From Mortierella alpina (Eukaryota > Mortierellomycota > Mortierellomycetes > Mortierellales > Mortierellaceae): DNA of 64,000 nt. The notes below the pieces were generated by a model that did not search any database, was not told the DNA's origin, and saw nothing but the letters and a program-made list of their open reading frames with translations. Position numbers and translations under genes: made by a program. Where the stretch lies: NCBI GenBank assembly GCA_029449245.1, contig JANATF010000008.1, positions 2,153,119 through 2,217,118 on the forward strand. The letters run 5' to 3'. Positions within the stretch are counted from its first letter, which is position 1, and every line of letters begins with the position of its first letter. Below, one piece after another: positions 63,901 through 64,000 of this stretch.

Positions 63901-64000
63901 GAGTTCAAAATGTCCATTTCTGGATTGTTTGATGCTTCCTCCAGAATATCGGGGCTGTTGTGACGGTAGTTCAGCAGCGAGCTGAACAGAGGTGATCCGG
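60992..64000 (-). CDS. Nonribosomal peptide synthetase, final C-A-T-TE module (5' part outside window)
   Basis: Two exons in view: from the right edge to 62267, and 62175-60992. The intron has GTAAGT, a TACTAAC branch site and ATAG. The edge enters the end of a condensation domain (PLFSSLLNYRH, TNYPLGLSV). The adenylation domain follows, with the A3 loop YTSGTTGTPKG, A5 NEYGPTE, A7 YKTGDLG, A8 GFRIELGEIE and the A10 lysine in TANGKLDR. The carrier protein has the phosphopantetheine serine in GGYSLLAV. A type I thioesterase has GYSLGG, an Asp in MDTPAD and a His in CAHDSM, ending the protein. The thioesterase would hydrolyse or cyclise the finished peptide. The motif style is bacterial-like. 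My hand reading of the specificity pocket is D-P-L-I-L-G-E-I-A-K, with substrate unknown. Confidence 0.94.

Noticed and set aside
1-64000. CRISPR arrays, rRNA or tRNA genes, bacterial-type operators
   Set aside because: No regularly spaced repeats with unique spacers were seen, and no tRNA- or rRNA-like sequence was recognised. The window is eukaryotic.

Overview
The window looks like an early-diverging filamentous fungus, most likely a Mortierella-type species (Mortierellomycotina). The evidence is short introns (about 50 to 170 nt) with GT..AG ends and CTAAC-like branch sites, compact housekeeping genes, and a bacterial-looking nonribosomal peptide synthetase, a class known from Mortierella alpina. 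The assignment is an inference from gene style, not a database result.

Positions 1-40,200 are almost entirely LTR retrotransposons of the Ty3/gypsy (Metaviridae) type, nested several deep. Element A (minus strand, pol running off the left edge) is split by element B (plus, 1840-16220). B has 328-bp LTRs and a GTAGC target duplication, and its gag is itself split by element C (minus, 2973-11742; 999-bp LTRs; CCGG duplication). Removing each insert restores the reading frame of its host. Element F left a 100-bp LTR and a pol C-terminus inside A (18197-18754). Element G (minus, 18755-31319; one gag-pol frame of 1737 codons including the stop) is split by element E (23270-28881; 258-bp LTRs; CAAAT duplication). 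To the right lie a truncated C-family copy with its own LTR (I, 31320-33067), a truncated relative of G (H, 33068-36318), and increasingly decayed fragments up to about 39.2 kb. B carries two textbook devices readable directly from sequence: a self-complementary primer-binding site and a slippery heptamer plus stem at the gag-pol junction.

Positions 40,200-64,000 are ordinary host chromosome with tightly packed, intron-containing genes: an RCK/MAK/Ime2-type protein kinase (-), a short-chain dehydrogenase (-), an omega-like glutathione transferase (+), the mitochondrial GatA amidase (-), ribosome-biogenesis factor Rrp15 (-), UDP-glucose 4-epimerase (+), fumarylacetoacetase (-), a small unidentified membrane protein (+), the GPI-anchor biosynthesis subunit Gpi1/PIG-Q (+), an Sfp1-type C2H2 regulator (-), and the last module and thioesterase of an NRPS (-) that continues off the right edge. 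These genes serve separate pathways (meiosis/cilium-type kinase signalling, detoxification, mitochondrial translation, ribosome assembly, Leloir pathway, tyrosine breakdown, GPI anchors, growth control, secondary metabolism), and I see no operon-like logic. Exon joins were worked out by hand from splice signals and family conservation. In every multi-exon model except GatA, whose first exon is unresolved, exon lengths sum to a whole number of codons.
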